Assembly (NCBI GenBank): GCA_905250115.1
Contig: CAJNOI010000278.1
Location: 27,046-91,045 of the forward strand
Origin: Adineta steineri
Taxonomy: Eukaryota; Rotifera; Eurotatoria; Adinetida; Adinetidae
Reading direction: 5' to 3'
DNA length: 64,000 nt
Of the stretch, positions 23,648-35,269 are shown one piece after another. Numbering within the stretch: position 1 is the first letter of the stretch; every line of letters starts with the position of its first letter. Under the pieces are notes generated by a model, which worked only from the letters and a program-made list of their open reading frames with translations, made no database searches and was not told the DNA's origin. The position numbers and the translations under genes were made by a program.

Positions 23648-24451
23648 ATGTCTAAAGAATTTAGTATTGTTGTTTGTGGTTCAGCGCGTGTTGGTAAAAG
23701 TACACTTGTTAATGCTATTTGTGGAAGAGAAGTTGCTCGAACAAGCGGCGGTTTATGTGCTGAAACCGATCGAATGGACAAATATGTTATCAATCACATT
23801 GGTGGTGCAAGTTCAAATGAACATACTATAACGATTTATGATACTCCAGGTATTGAATCATGGACAGAAAATCATGTTCGATCGTATTTTACAAAAATTA
23901 TGAACGAAAGTAAACCAGTTTGTATGATCTATTGTGCATCACCTGGTTCATATGCTCAACTTGATCAATTACAATGGTTGATTGATACTTGTATTAAATC
24001 AAATATATTTTGTGCATTAGTTTGTACGAATAAATATTGTGGAGGTTATGACAGACGTACACAAGTATTGCGAGATTTCCATTCACTTCTTATTCGTTAT
24101 CATGGCATGACACGAGATGAAGCAAATATTAAATACTATGGTAATGTTGCTTTATGTACAGCAGTAAATAGTATTGTCTATGAAGATAGAGAATTCAATG
24201 TAAGAAAAGAAATTGAAGGAATTAATGAACTCATTTTTGGTATTTTAACATCTTTAAAAAATGAGAAAATTGCAGGATGGTGCTACACTATCGCGAATAA
24301 TCGGCCATTTTGGGAGACTATGCAGCCGAAGATTATCGCATTTTTCGAAGTAGCAACACCAATTGCAATAAAAATTATTGATAAACATGGAATGGATATT
24401 GCAAATGTGCTAATTAATTTAATTCTGCTTTCAATTAAACGCGGTCGATAA
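23648..24451 (+). CDS. AIG1/GIMAP-like GTPase
   Basis: A single-exon 267-residue protein. G1/Walker A is CGSARVGKST (residues 10-19); switch region includes TSGGLCAETDRM; G3 is YDTPGIE; G4 appears as CTNKY, lacking the Asp of the canonical NKxD; a hydrophobic C-terminus (NVLINLILLSIKRGR) ends in basic residues and could associate with membrane. The short G domain and lack of a C-terminal helical extension fit the AIG1/IAN/GIMAP group, whose vertebrate and plant members act in immunity and membrane trafficking; septin-like or bacterial-type GTPases are alternatives. The start is the first Met before the first beta strand (FSIVVCG). Confidence 0.8.
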   Translation: MSKEFSIVVCGSARVGKSTLVNAICGREVARTSGGLCAETDRMDKYVINHIGGASSNEHTITIYDTPGIESWTENHVRSYFTKIMNESKPVCMIYCASPGSYAQLDQLQWLIDTCIKSNIFCALVCTNKYCGGYDRRTQVLRDFHSLLIRYHGMTRDEANIKYYGNVALCTAVNSIVYEDREFNVRKEIEGINELIFGILTSLKNEKIAGWCYTIANNRPFWETMQPKIIAFFEVATPIAIKIIDKHGMDIANVLINLILLSIKRGR

Positions 24452-24618
24452 CAATATATCATCATGTTATTGTCATTAACTAATTTACGATTCATTTTTT
24501 TCTATAATATAATACTGGAATGTATTTTACAAATAAAATTTTTTTCCAAATTAGCTTTTTTGAAAAGTTTATGCGAACTGTCAACTGATGAAGACAAGGT
24601 TCGCTCGTATACAGTACC

Positions 24619-24694
24619 ATCTTGAGAGTGATGACGATTAAGAGAAGATATATAACTATGCTCATACTCACACCCACACCCACACTTTCAAGAT
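24619..24694. repeat. Telomere-like inverted repeat, copy 5
   Basis: Left ATCTTGAGAGTG (24619-24630) and right CACTTTCAAGAT (24683-24694) are near-complementary boundaries; inside the right arm is a strong C-rich run CTCACACCCACACCCACAC. Lies between the convergent 3' ends of the GTPase and deoxyhypusine synthase genes. Confidence 0.7.
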
Positions 24695-24719
24695 AAAATG
24701 TCAATATTTATGTATTTAT

Positions 24720-25736
24720 TCAATTATTTTGAGCAAATGTTCGAGCTACAAGTAACGGAAAGAGTATTGATGCATCTCCAAACACTTTAACTGTTTGTGC
24801 ATTTGGACGTATTTTAGCCCATGAAACAGCTTCATCTAAATTGGCTCCACTATCTGATCCATCATATTCCATAGCTGTATTAATAACAACAGCATAATCA
24901 GCTCCTGATCTCATTGCATTTGCATTAAAAATATGATGCTTAACAATTCCTCCACCTAAAATTAACATTCCTGTATGTAAAGAATTAATTGCTAACATAT
25001 TTATTTTTTGTATATCTTCAGCAATATCAATTTTTAAACCCGGACTTTTTAATGAATGAAAAAAAATTAAATCACCAATTGATCCATCTGTTATGGCAGG
25101 ACAAAAAACAGGAATATTATTTTTCCATGCCCAATAATAAATTGATTCTTCATTATTTATTTTTTCACCCATATATTCAATCATTTTTGATGGTGTCCAA
25201 TTAATATTATTTGTATTTTGTTCTTTAAGCATATGATCTAGAATTGGCATTAGAAATTGTTCAAATTCTGAATAATTATCATTTGGAATTAATAAATTTC
25301 CAATTCTACTAATAGCTTTTTGTCTTAATTCAATTCCATTTAAATTAAAATCACCATTATATGTTGATGCAAAACATTTGATAATATCTTCTTCTATTCC
25401 ACCAGCTGTTGTTACAATACAATCAACTTTTTTTTGTTGTACTAAATATCGAATTATTTCTCGATTACCACATGAAACCATATTTGATGTATAACCAAGA
25501 AATATTTTACAATTTGTTTCCTTTTCGTGTTTCTTTCTTATCATTAAATTTACGATGTCAATTGCTCGTGCTAAATTTGTTGCTTGAAAACCTTGTTGTA
25601 GAAATGAATCAAATAATGTTTCATATTTAACACCCTGATTAAAATCATAACCAATTATTGGTTTACGATTTTTAAGATAGGTTTTATCACTTTTTTTAAA
25701 TATTGATTCATGAGCTGCTCTTCCAGCATTTGCCAT
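24720..25736 (-). CDS. DHPS: Deoxyhypusine synthase
   Basis: A single-exon frame of 338 residues strongly resembling eukaryotic deoxyhypusine synthase, which transfers the aminobutyl group of spermidine to one Lys of eIF5A using NAD. Visible: RGYDFNRGV-like [74 protein letters not shown], catalytic Lys in [15 protein letters not shown] and [11 protein letters not shown]. The chosen start is the first Met, but the frame stays open without a Met for another 34 codons upstream to a stop at 25839-25841, and that stretch ([18 protein letters not shown]) looks coding. An upstream exon is therefore likely and the true N-terminus may be longer. Confidence 0.95.
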   Translation of the reverse strand: MANAGRAAHESIFKKSDKTYLKNRKPIIGYDFNQGVKYETLFDSFLQQGFQATNLARAIDIVNLMIRKKHEKETNCKIFLGYTSNMVSCGNREIIRYLVQQKKVDCIVTTAGGIEEDIIKCFASTYNGDFNLNGIELRQKAISRIGNLLIPNDNYSEFEQFLMPILDHMLKEQNTNNINWTPSKMIEYMGEKINNEESIYYWAWKNNIPVFCPAITDGSIGDLIFFHSLKSPGLKIDIAEDIQKINMLAINSLHTGMLILGGGIVKHHIFNANAMRSGADYAVVINTAMEYDGSDSGANLDEAVSWAKIRPNAQTVKVFGDASILFPLLVARTFAQNN

Positions 25737-26492
25737 TTCTTCAACTCGATATACATGATAATATCTATGAGCTTGAGTATAAAATGTTTCATCTAAATTT
25801 AAACAATTATTTATTTTATTTAAACGTTCTAATTGTGATTATTTTCATAAAAGCTTCAAGAAAATGTTTGAAAAAGACGTAAGTTTTATATCTGAAAGCA
25901 AACGAGCAGGAAACTGCAATTAAGGTATTTAAATGCGTTTTCATTGTTACAGTATATATACTGATACTTGAACTACTTACTCATACTCATAGACAACTTT
26001 CGAATTCATAATATATTAGTTTTATAGATTAAGTAGGTTAAAACTTCCTTAGAGTGTGACAAAGAGTCATTTGCATTACTAGGTAATATCATTCTTCTTC
26101 TTTTACTCTATTAATAGGACGTTTTAGGTACATGAAATAGTTAGCCTTCTAAATTTAATCAATGACGACTACATAATATGAGTTCTTAACGTAAATAGAA
26201 CTTGTATCCGATATCTTGATTATGTTAAACTGTGAGTGTTTCAGTATGATCATAAACAGATCATACTAATGAAACCGATTTTTTTTCATGTTATATTCAA
26301 ATTAATAAAATATAAACTCACCATCAATAGAATCAAATCTTGCCACACCATGCGTTTTGCCCATACTTTAACAATATTGATTTGATATCGAAATGTATAT
26401 GTATATATAAGGAATCATAAACATATTGAGATCAAACCATTCATGCATAACAAGTATTCGTATCGATACAAAATTTATCATTATAAAATACA
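25737..26492. other. Divergent intergenic region
   Basis: Separates the divergent deoxyhypusine synthase and acetyltransferase genes. The first 100 bases may belong to an N-terminal extension of the former. Nothing else recognised apart from a TATA-like box. Confidence 0.45.
26402..26411 (+). promoter_or_regulatory. TATA-like box upstream of the acetyltransferase
   Basis: TATATATAAG lies 82 bases before the ATG at 26493, a plausible core-promoter spacing. In such AT-rich DNA chance matches are common. Confidence 0.3.
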
Positions 26493-27146
26493 ATGAAATT
26501 AGAGTTTATTAAATACAAATCAATATATTTAAAATCATGTGCAAAACTTATTAAAGAAACTTGGACAATTGATGATGAATTAATAAATCCTTCACAATCA
26601 CGTCATTTATATTATTATTATATACGAAATTGTGTTGATAATTCAATTTATACACAATTAATTATTGATAAAGAAACCGAAAATGTTTTAGGTATTTTAT
26701 TTGGTAGTAATCAAAATCAAACAACATATAAATCATCTATAAAAAATTTTCGAAATTTCTTAATTTTATTTAAACATATTATTTTCGGACATCTTGGAAA
26801 ACGTTTTATTGCATTAAAATATATGAAAGATACATTAGATTTAGATAAATGTATTGAAAAATATTGTGAAAATTTTGATAGTGAATTAAATTTATTTGTA
26901 TTAAGTAAAGAATTACAAGGACAAGGTTATGGAAAACAATTAATGAATAATTTTATTGAATTTTGTAAAATTCAAGGAAAAATTCATAATATATTTTTAT
27001 GGACTGATATTAGTTGTAATTATGGATTTTATGAACATTATGGATTTAGATTATATAAACAATTTTATGATGATCGTCTTACGGATCATGATGATAAACG
27101 AACTGATAAACCAAATGGATTTATATTTTGTAAAGAATCGATTTAA
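26493..27146 (+). CDS. GNAT-family N-acetyltransferase
   Basis: A single-exon protein of 217 residues. The acetyl-CoA binding loop is clear: LQGQGYGKQLM (residues 141-151), preceded by the beta strand LNLFVLSKEL and followed by the beta-strand/helix with YGFYEHYGFRLYKQF, characteristic of GNAT motifs A and B. The N-terminal half (SCAKLIKETW, LIIDKETENVLGILFG) fits motifs C and D. Substrate unknown. Codon use is extremely AT-rich like its surroundings, giving no hint of recent transfer. Confidence 0.85.
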   Translation: MKLEFIKYKSIYLKSCAKLIKETWTIDDELINPSQSRHLYYYYIRNCVDNSIYTQLIIDKETENVLGILFGSNQNQTTYKSSIKNFRNFLILFKHIIFGHLGKRFIALKYMKDTLDLDKCIEKYCENFDSELNLFVLSKELQGQGYGKQLMNNFIEFCKIQGKIHNIFLWTDISCNYGFYEHYGFRLYKQFYDDRLTDHDDKRTDKPNGFIFCKESI

Positions 27147-29320
27147 AATGTTTTTTCTTTATTTTTTTATTGAGTTTCAAATAGTGTTGATTTCTAACAA
27201 ATATTTTTTCTAAAATAATACTATAGAATTAGAAGTAAGACTTAATTCTTGATTGATGACGTCCTTGTTTTTAATCGATAATGGCCTTGTTTTGATATAC
27301 GTATTCTTCTTATTTAGGTAAATAACGTCCTTGTATGAAATAAATGACGAAGGTTTTCTATGTATTTTAACCTATTTTATATGGTCTATTGTTACGATTT
27401 TCTATTTTGTCACTTTCTCAATTAAACAAAAGTAATTGAAGCGACTATGAAGATCTATTTTTTTGATTAAATATGGTCGAGAAGAATTTTTTGTTTGATA
27501 TGAATGATCCTAAACATAAAGTTTTAAACTTAAATAATTACATGACAGTATGAGTCATTTTGACTTGAAAGAATATTAATTATCTAAAATATTTAAGAAG
27601 ATGATTCCCGAGTATGAAATGAATGAAATAACCACAGTCTATTTTTAGAATTATTAATACCAAATTATTATTTTTAATATCAGATAGTCATATTATATAA
27701 ACAAAATTGTTGAAAATATGGTTGGATTAGATTCAAACTTTTGATCTATTTTCAATTTTGATAATTATATAGTTCCTATTGAGATGACGCTTGTTTCCAG
27801 TATACAAAACAAAACCAGTTATAATATCAACATTTATTTTTTTTCTCTTCCTTTCTGTTGTCTATTATCGCGTGCACATGTAAACTATCACAGAACTGCA
27901 AGCAACGTGAATTAAGTGTCAAAACATACGCATTGTCAAATAAATTTTATCTTGGTTTAAAACTCAATCAAAGCTATACAAAATCCGTTTTTTCGACCTG
28001 ATTCATCAAATTATTCTTTATTGATAACATCAACGGATACTAACGCACGTCAGCGACTGTGTAATTCAGAGAATTTTCTTGTCATTTGGCTCGAAGGAAA
28101 TATTCATAAAACAACTGACAATCTGGAATTGAAAGCTTAGATATGATCCATCGTAAATTACTCGATAACATTCGATATTATAACTCGAATCAATCTATAT
28201 TTTCTGTGTTGATGTATTTAAACATGAAAAATGAAGTAAATCACTCAAAAAGATACGCGGTACTTTTCATGATCTCGGTGTAGTTTGTGATCAATAAAAT
28301 ATATACATATATCAGTACATTTTTTCTCTACTATGATTATCCATTTATGTCTAATAAATATTTTAAGAAAATTTCATTATAAAAAGTATTATTACTCAAA
28401 ACAAGAAATCGATGAAATTTATTTTCAAATTCAATTGAGTTGCCATATCAACCAAGATTTTATCAGCAAATACAAAACAAATTATGAAATATTCAATCTA
28501 ATATAACCATTTTGAAATTATATAGATTTTAAAATACAAAATAATTATCTTCATTATTACTAACTGATTTACATATCAAAACAAATGCACATATACATAT
28601 AAATAGTACGTTCAATTTGCAAATCTTCAGAGAGAAAACTGTGAACGCAATTTCTATAAGATTAAAATGTGGCAAACGATATGTTTATTATTATTATTTT
28701 TCTAAAACTTGTCTTTTTATGCATATCATGAAATATACGTCGGCATGATTTCCTACTTTAGAGAACAAGTAACGCTCATCCGAGAACTCGCTTAGCTCTT
28801 TCTTGTTGAAATGCATTTTCTTCACATTTATTGGAAAAACAAATGAAAACTGTGAAAAATTGATTTACGATGGTTTTTTGACCTTTCACCCACACCCACC
28901 CTCTTCACCCCCTCACCATGGTCACCTAGCACACCTCAGATTCGAACTCCCCCGCATCGAAATACTTCTAGAAATATCTTTTTCGAAAAATCGATTTTCG
29001 ATGTTTTTTTGACCCTGCGGATATACAAGCAAGCAAGCAGACAATTTATATTTATTGAACTCTTCTCTACGAGAAAGAGAATAATATTTTAATAAAATCT
29101 GAGTTATACATTACTTTTGGTAATATCATAGACCTGTCTATGACGATCTACGGAAAAAGGGAGAGAGCCGTAGTGATGAATACAAATATCTATTTCTTAA
29201 ATATTTCACAAAAAATAATATATCTAAGGTACATACGTTATATATAAAATGAATGCAACACAATAAAAAGAAGAATGTACAAAGTATTATTAATCGTAAT
29301 ATTTTCCAAACTATTTTTTT
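27147..29320. other. Intergenic
   Basis: No gene supported. Contains a C-rich telomere-like tract at 28887-28917, embedded between two similar TTTTTTGACC-containing stretches (near 28872 and 29002), and an (AAGC)n tract near 29022-29038. Confidence 0.5.
28887..28917. repeat. C-rich telomere-like tract, copy 6
   Basis: CACCCACACCCACCC followed by further CACCCC/CTCACC. Only the C-rich arm is seen; no G-rich partner within about 100 bases. Confidence 0.5.
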
Positions 29321-30349
29321 TTAATCAATCTGAAATTGAGAATTAATAAATATTCTTGCTTGATTCTTCTCTCGTACACATAAATGAAATGGTACATGTT
29401 CGCAGGTAGAATTTTCACCATTATATTTACATTTATATGTTGATTTTGCTCTATATAATCCAGCACCACCAAAAGCTGATCGTACTTCAATTAAACCATA
29501 TTCGATTGGAATATGTTTTTGATGAATACCAATAATTAGGTTAGTAGCTGATTGATAACAATAATTATTTTCAGGATTTATTAATTCGCATATTCGATGC
29601 CATACATCATAATTCATAACTGAATCAGATAATGTACGTAACGCCCAAATATCATAATATAAACCATTCGTTGATGTTGTCATTACTGACCAATCATTTA
29701 TATTATATTGAAAATTTGAAAGAAAAGAAGAGATTTTAACTGCAAATATATCTGGATCAGTAACAAAAATATAATCAGCTTTTAAATCATGTGCTTTATC
29801 AAGTAGGACATTACGACAAAAAGCAAGACGATTAGTACGATCTGGATAGATTCCTGACATCTTTGCATATGCATAAACTTGTGCACGAGACAATTGATAA
29901 AGTTTTTCTACTGTTTTATCATTTGAATCACTTTCCAAAATAAGAATACGAGATGATGGATGAAAAAGATCAAGAATTGGTTCAATATGACTCCGATATT
30001 TATCAATATAAGATTCAATATTACGTGCACAAGCTATAACCATTAATCGAAGAGAATGAAGTTGATGAAGATTATTTGCATATGACAAATTTGATAGTCG
30101 TCGAGGTAAATTTAACTGAGGATATTCACGTTCGAAAAATGGACGATTATCAGACACAGTGAATTGACGACAACTATTTCTTGGAGTTATCAATAGAAGA
30201 TGAGTAGGATTTGTAGAAGTTGTATTATCTGATATTGAGAATAATGAAGTCAAATTTAAGAATTCTGTTACATAAATAATAACAATAAAATTAAGACAAA
30301 TAATAGTTGCTATAGGTAATAAGTATTTTAAGTAACGACGCAGAACCAT
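29321..30349 (-). CDS. Type II membrane glycosyltransferase (GT69/CAP59-like)
   Basis: A single-exon protein of 342 residues. Residues 5-32 form one membrane segment after a short basic N-terminus (MVLRRYLKYLL), as in Golgi type II enzymes. The lumenal domain has the features of the CAP59/CMT1 alpha-mannosyltransferase group: LRLMVIACARNIESYI, ILILESDSNDKT, RLAFCRNVLLD, and the acid pair in DYIFVTDPDIFAVK acting as the DxD-type metal/nucleotide-sugar site, then SAFGGAGLYRA and a Cys-containing C-terminus (STCEHVPFHLCVR). Fungal members make capsule polysaccharides; donor and acceptor here are unknown. The start is the only Met before the membrane segment. Confidence 0.75.
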   Translation of the reverse strand: MVLRRYLKYLLPIATIICLNFIVIIYVTEFLNLTSLFSISDNTTSTNPTHLLLITPRNSCRQFTVSDNRPFFEREYPQLNLPRRLSNLSYANNLHQLHSLRLMVIACARNIESYIDKYRSHIEPILDLFHPSSRILILESDSNDKTVEKLYQLSRAQVYAYAKMSGIYPDRTNRLAFCRNVLLDKAHDLKADYIFVTDPDIFAVKISSFLSNFQYNINDWSVMTTSTNGLYYDIWALRTLSDSVMNYDVWHRICELINPENNYCYQSATNLIIGIHQKHIPIEYGLIEVRSAFGGAGLYRAKSTYKCKYNGENSTCEHVPFHLCVREKNQARIFINSQFQID

Positions 30350-30497
30350 TTTTATAATTAATTATGATTAGTCTTTATTCTTATATCAAATTTCCACAAA
30401 CTATTTCAGCGTTGTTGATTAATTATAGTTTTTGTTGCACTAATGAATATGAAACAAACAAATATTTATTTATTGTAAAAAATAAATAAAGTATTAA
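30350..30497. other. Upstream region of the glycosyltransferase
   Basis: AT-rich; nothing recognised. Confidence 0.4.
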
Positions 30498-31183
30498 GCG
30501 CCGTCCGGTGTCAACAAAAAATACCGATTCTGAAATTCATCCATATTTAGGTAGCCTATAATTTATCGAATTTGCGATGGTTTTTGAGGGTTCTACAGTG
30601 GGTTTTCTCAAAAACTTACATGAAATTTTTTTGTTTCGAAAATTTCAGTTATCAAAGCTATTTGAATTTTTCTCTATACTAAGTTTTTAAGAAAAAAATT
30701 TCAATAATCAAAGTGAAAACTTATCTTGTGTTTTTCTCGAAACGGTTTTTTTTACATTTCAGCTGTTACTGTGACAAAGATGTCTCCACCATTTTAAATG
30801 CTAGAGAAGGTTTTAAAATGAAGCTAAAGCTCAGCACTACAACCTAACAGAGCCGGATTTGTTGTTTTTGATTTAGTTCTTTATGAAAAAATCCAGTTCT
30901 CTAAAAAGTTAACTTCGATTTTTTTCAAAAAACCGGCTCTGTTAGGTTGTAGTGGCAAGTGTTTTGTACATTTTGACACCGTTCCGAGGTCCATATCATT
31001 AAAATTGCGAAAAAAATCTTTGACACAGGGACACCTACTTTTTAGCTCTTAATTTTAGCATAACTCTCGCAAAGCTCAATATTATGAGCTCAGTTATTTA
31101 CTGAAAACTACCCAAGGCCAGATACATATTCAGTAAGGTTGAGTGCTCTGTAAAAAAGACAGATTTTTGACCCAGGGGGGCCC
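30498..31183. mobile_element. Candidate TTAA-flanked non-autonomous element (piggyBac-like)
   Basis: The 686 bp segment is bounded by TTAA on both sides (30494-30497 and 31184-31187). The termini are imperfect inverted repeats: left GCGCCGTCCGGTGTCAAC, right (reverse complement) GGGCCCCCCTGGGTCAAA. It is less AT-rich than its surroundings, has no coding frame, and carries an internal perfect hairpin at 30835-30954. TTAA duplication is the piggyBac signature, but TTAA is common in this DNA and the termini are degenerate. Confidence 0.5.
30835..30954. repeat. Perfect 22-bp inverted repeat with 76-base loop
   Basis: CACTACAACCTAACAGAGCCGG (positions 30835-30856; 22 bases, key core AACCTAACAGAGCC) is exactly mirrored at 30933-30954. 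The loop is T/A-rich. It lies inside the candidate TTAA element; it could be a nested MITE or an element-internal hairpin. Confidence 0.85.
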
Positions 31184-32349
31184 TTAAGGCAAATTTTTCG
31201 AAATCAATTATAATAATGTATAATATTCAATAACAGATATTAATATGAGTGAATATGTTCTATTTATTCATCATATATACTTATCGAAATCAATACAAAT
31301 AGTTTCCATTTTTTCTTTCCATAACAGCTTTTTCAAATAGTTATGTTGAATTATCTTTACAATGCAACTAGTACAAATATTATTTTAATATTTATCATAG
31401 TGATATATTTTTATTGCAAGTTCAAATCTATTATTTTAGTTCTTATATTACAACTGTCTATAATCGAGTTGTTTTTATATTATCTTTAATATAAACAAAC
31501 TGCTATATCTGCATTTAAAAAATAAAATAAAAGAATGATTGAATACACATTTATAGATATTCAGAAGAGATTAATATTATAATAACATATGTTTACGATG
31601 ATAGTATTCTATAATACTTCATTTTATGTAAAAAAATTAACATCAATATATTTTTGCAATAGAATAAGAACAGAAAACAAAAAATGTATATATTAGAAGA
31701 GTCTATGATCTTTTTCATTTCAAACTCAATATTGAAAGAGAAAAACATGCGGATCTAGAAATAAGATCCAAGTCTAGAAGAGGTTAGCCAATCTTTTACT
31801 TATCTCATCATATAAATAGAGAGATATGTAGACCCTTAAGACCTGCATTCTTAAAAAAGGATAAAATACAGAGTATATATAATGATATGAACGGCAGCAA
31901 CTATTTAAGACTCGCTAGATTTACCTTTCGAACGCTCATTTTTTCAAAAAATTAAAATTAAATAAACCATTGTATGTCTTACGGTTGATGTTCTATCCTT
32001 GGTGAATGACCTTATAACGTATCAATTTGTGTATATATACATTGAAGACGAAGTGGTGGTGTAAATGTTTATTTGAATATAACGAAAATTATACACAATA
32101 GTACTAAACTACGCTCCAACTCTGTCTACGTTTTTTTTTCATCTTTTTATATATACATTCACTGTCCTTCGCCATAAAAAGAGATGGATGTGGGTAGCAT
32201 GAACTAATAGAGACAAAAAGGATAGCAAAAGACGTCTGAAAAAGGGGGAAAGAGACATTTTGCACCAACTTTTCATTAAGATCTTTCGACATAAGTGAAA
32301 AAAGACAGGGTACTTGAAATGATAAAATCAATAAAAAATTAAAAAAATA

Positions 32350-32399
32350 GGGTGTTCGTAGTGAAAGTTATTTCGAAAAAAAACAATTTCCGAACACCC
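32350..32399. repeat. Short inverted repeat GGGTGTTCG/CGAACACCC
   Basis: Nine-base perfect arms at 32350-32358 and 32391-32399 with a 32-base spacer. It resembles the telomere-like hairpins in layout (G-rich arm first) but not in the TGTGGG core, so membership is doubtful. Confidence 0.4.
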
Positions 32400-32617
32400 G
32401 GTCATATGTCCGGCAGTTCGAAATGTCTTTGTCTGGAAAAAGGTTATTAAAGACAGAATAAATGAAGGATAAATAAACGAAATATACAGAGGATAGACAA
32501 ATGAAATATATGAAGGATTGACAAAAAAAATATACGAAGGTTAGATAAACGTAATATACCAATGATCGATATACGAGATATATGAATTAGAGCATTATGT
32601 GAGGTATATATATGGAT

Positions 32618-32657
32618 GGCACTTTACTTTTTCAAAGTAAAATAAAGATAAAGTGCC
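32618..32657. repeat. Small hairpin with GGCACTTTA arms
   Basis: GGCACTTTA (32618-32626) and TAAAGTGCC (32649-32657) enclose a second hairpin TTACTTT/AAAGTAA. Could be a decayed miniature element; function unknown. Confidence 0.45.
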
Positions 32658-35269
32658 ACCCCTAGGTATACAAGTGTTTTACGTTGCATTTATCGTATTT
32701 AATAGATATGAGTAAAAAAAGAAAAAAGCATAGTCTATTTTATGAAACAAAGATCAATATCAATATTGTTACAGACCTTTGATCCTGTATCAGTCGAACA
32801 GTATAGACATACTTAGTTGACTCAAAATAAATTTGAATGATTGAAAATAGTCGAGAATAAATACAGTGACAAAGACTGTCTCTGTTTGAATAAGAATGAT
32901 AATAAAAATCCTTATTGGGGTAATATCTTTTATAATTGCTACAATTCCACCTATCACAACTGGTATTCTTCTTAGAAGCATACGATCTATGTAAATACGA
33001 AACGCAAAATCAATGGGTTGAAACGTGGTGATAAAAAATTGTGTCATCTCTTACACGTATCTGAAAACTATTGAACGTGTTCATTTCAGATCTAACTTTA
33101 TACCAAGATTTTTACTCGAGAAAAGTTAACCAAGAGATTGAAATTGTCAATTTATATATATTTTATTTATCTACATTTTGTTAGACGATTCAATAAAGAA
33201 TGTCAAGATAATATCGAAATAAACAAAAATTTTATTAAACATAATCTATATAATCCATATTTCTCTAATCTTTCTATAAATAATAATCACACAATAGTTT
33301 TCAGATATTCAATGTTTTTTTTAAGAAATTAATAAATATATCATTGTTTAAATTATGTAATTGACGAGTTTTATCATACTTCTATCAAATAAATTGTTCT
33401 AAAAAATAATTTATCATTTTATAACTACAGTTAAAAAGTTTTCTTAATATTATTCGCATTTAGCGGGCAATAAAAAAAAGAATATTATTATAATAAAAAC
33501 AAATTCATAAAATTATTTTTGAAAAAATAACCTAAAAAGCTTGTTATATGTTAGATATTTTATATTAAGTAACTAAGAATGCATTTTCTTTCAAAAAACA
33601 TGCCTGAACACAAGTTCAATTACGAACTCATTCACATGCGTTTCCGATCAATAACTATTTACATAAGGAGTGTAGGACAAGTATTGCCTTTTATATGAAT
33701 GGAGAATAGAACACGAAACATTTCATTAGAAATCTATATATAATGAAAATAATGAATCACATTTTTGTCTCTTTGAATAACTCAAAACAAAATTATTTAC
33801 TAAAACTCACTTCTAAATGACAACTATTCTACAATATCTTGATTGCGAAAGATGCATGTCTCATATTTTGGATGTGTAAAATAAATATTTGTGACATTTG
33901 GTAGAAGAGAGTAAGGAAATATTAAACTAAAGAAGAAAAAAATGATTATGATGAAACTAGTCAGAATAATCATTACCAATCATATGTAATCATTGATAAT
34001 TAAATTTCTGTTTATGTCAATCTTATAAAAAGTAGGCATTTTGTATAAATGAACAAATTTTTATCGTTTTTTTTCCTTTCTTTAAAATATATGAAATAAA
34101 TAAATTTATGCCAAAAACTGATCCTCCAGACATAATACAAACGTCTTGTTGCATAAAATTATTCGTAAATCAAGGCCAACAAAGAAAAAGCTACCCAAAT
34201 ATTCTTATCAATTCAGAAAGCAAATCCACTTATACTCACCTGAAGAACTTGAATCATATTCTATGATTTAACTTTATATCTTATAAATATTAAATAGAAT
34301 GTTTGCTGATAATTCATTGATCATCGACTCATTTAATCAATAATATCATATTTTATTTAACTTATTCGAATCATCTACTCTCACTTTTTCCCTTCAATAT
34401 CTCAACTTATTCAAATCGAATATATAAGATATATAAGTTTGATTTTCTTTTATATATTCATAACTAAACTATAGATTCGTAATGAAATCATCAATAATAG
34501 ACTTCCGTTTTGAATGTTGTGTGAAAAAGGATTGAATGTAGATGTGCGTAATTATGTGTTCGTGAGAATATAGTGTAATGTGTGCGCCATTCTTAGTCAT
34601 ATACCCTATACACTTATACATTCATATCAATAGTTATGTTTATATCGATCTATAGTCACTTAATTCATGTAACGAATTGATCAAGAAACCTAAAAAGAAT
34701 GGTAATAATACTATCAAATAATTAACTGTCTATGGAAGTTAACTTGGTTGTTTGTATAATTACTATTATTTTAAATCATGTCTGTATGTTTATGTATATG
34801 AAAGTAGAAATAATAGATCAAATTTACGAATTTTACTATGTACTTTTTCATATTCACCGAAGTTTAGGTAATTTAGCAATCATAAGCATTTCTTGCACTT
34901 TTTGTAGGCATTGCAGAAAATATAAATATTTCAAAAAACTTATATTCTATAAAGACTATATTCCAAAGGAATAAAATTCTATACACAACTATTGATCTTC
35001 TTCTTGCATAGATATTGACAGATGTTTCCATTTCTGGTTGTTCAATGGAAGAAGATATTATATTTTTTACAAATACTTTTGATTCCAAAAAAAAAAGAAA
35101 TATGTCGCTTTGTAGAGAAAACTTTCTTCTGCAAACTAAAACATCCATTTTGAACTCGAGAAATCTGTAAGAATTATAAATTCAATTGTTTATATAAAGT
35201 TAATCAATTTTTTGAGTTTTATCATCCATGTATTTATTCGTAAATATGAGGTAGTCATTGAAGTTGAGA

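Larger units (their letters stand above)
31188..35269. other. Long gene-poor region
   Basis: About 4 kb without a supportable gene. Short open frames (for example 32790-33047 minus, 34732-34974 plus) have no domain, splice logic or coding bias. It holds two short inverted repeats at 32350-32399 and 32618-32657; otherwise AT-rich unique-looking sequence. Confidence 0.5.

Noticed and set aside
32790..33047. 85-codon minus-strand hydrophobic frame
   Set aside because: Ile/Phe-rich, typical of AT-rich noise; no splice partner found.
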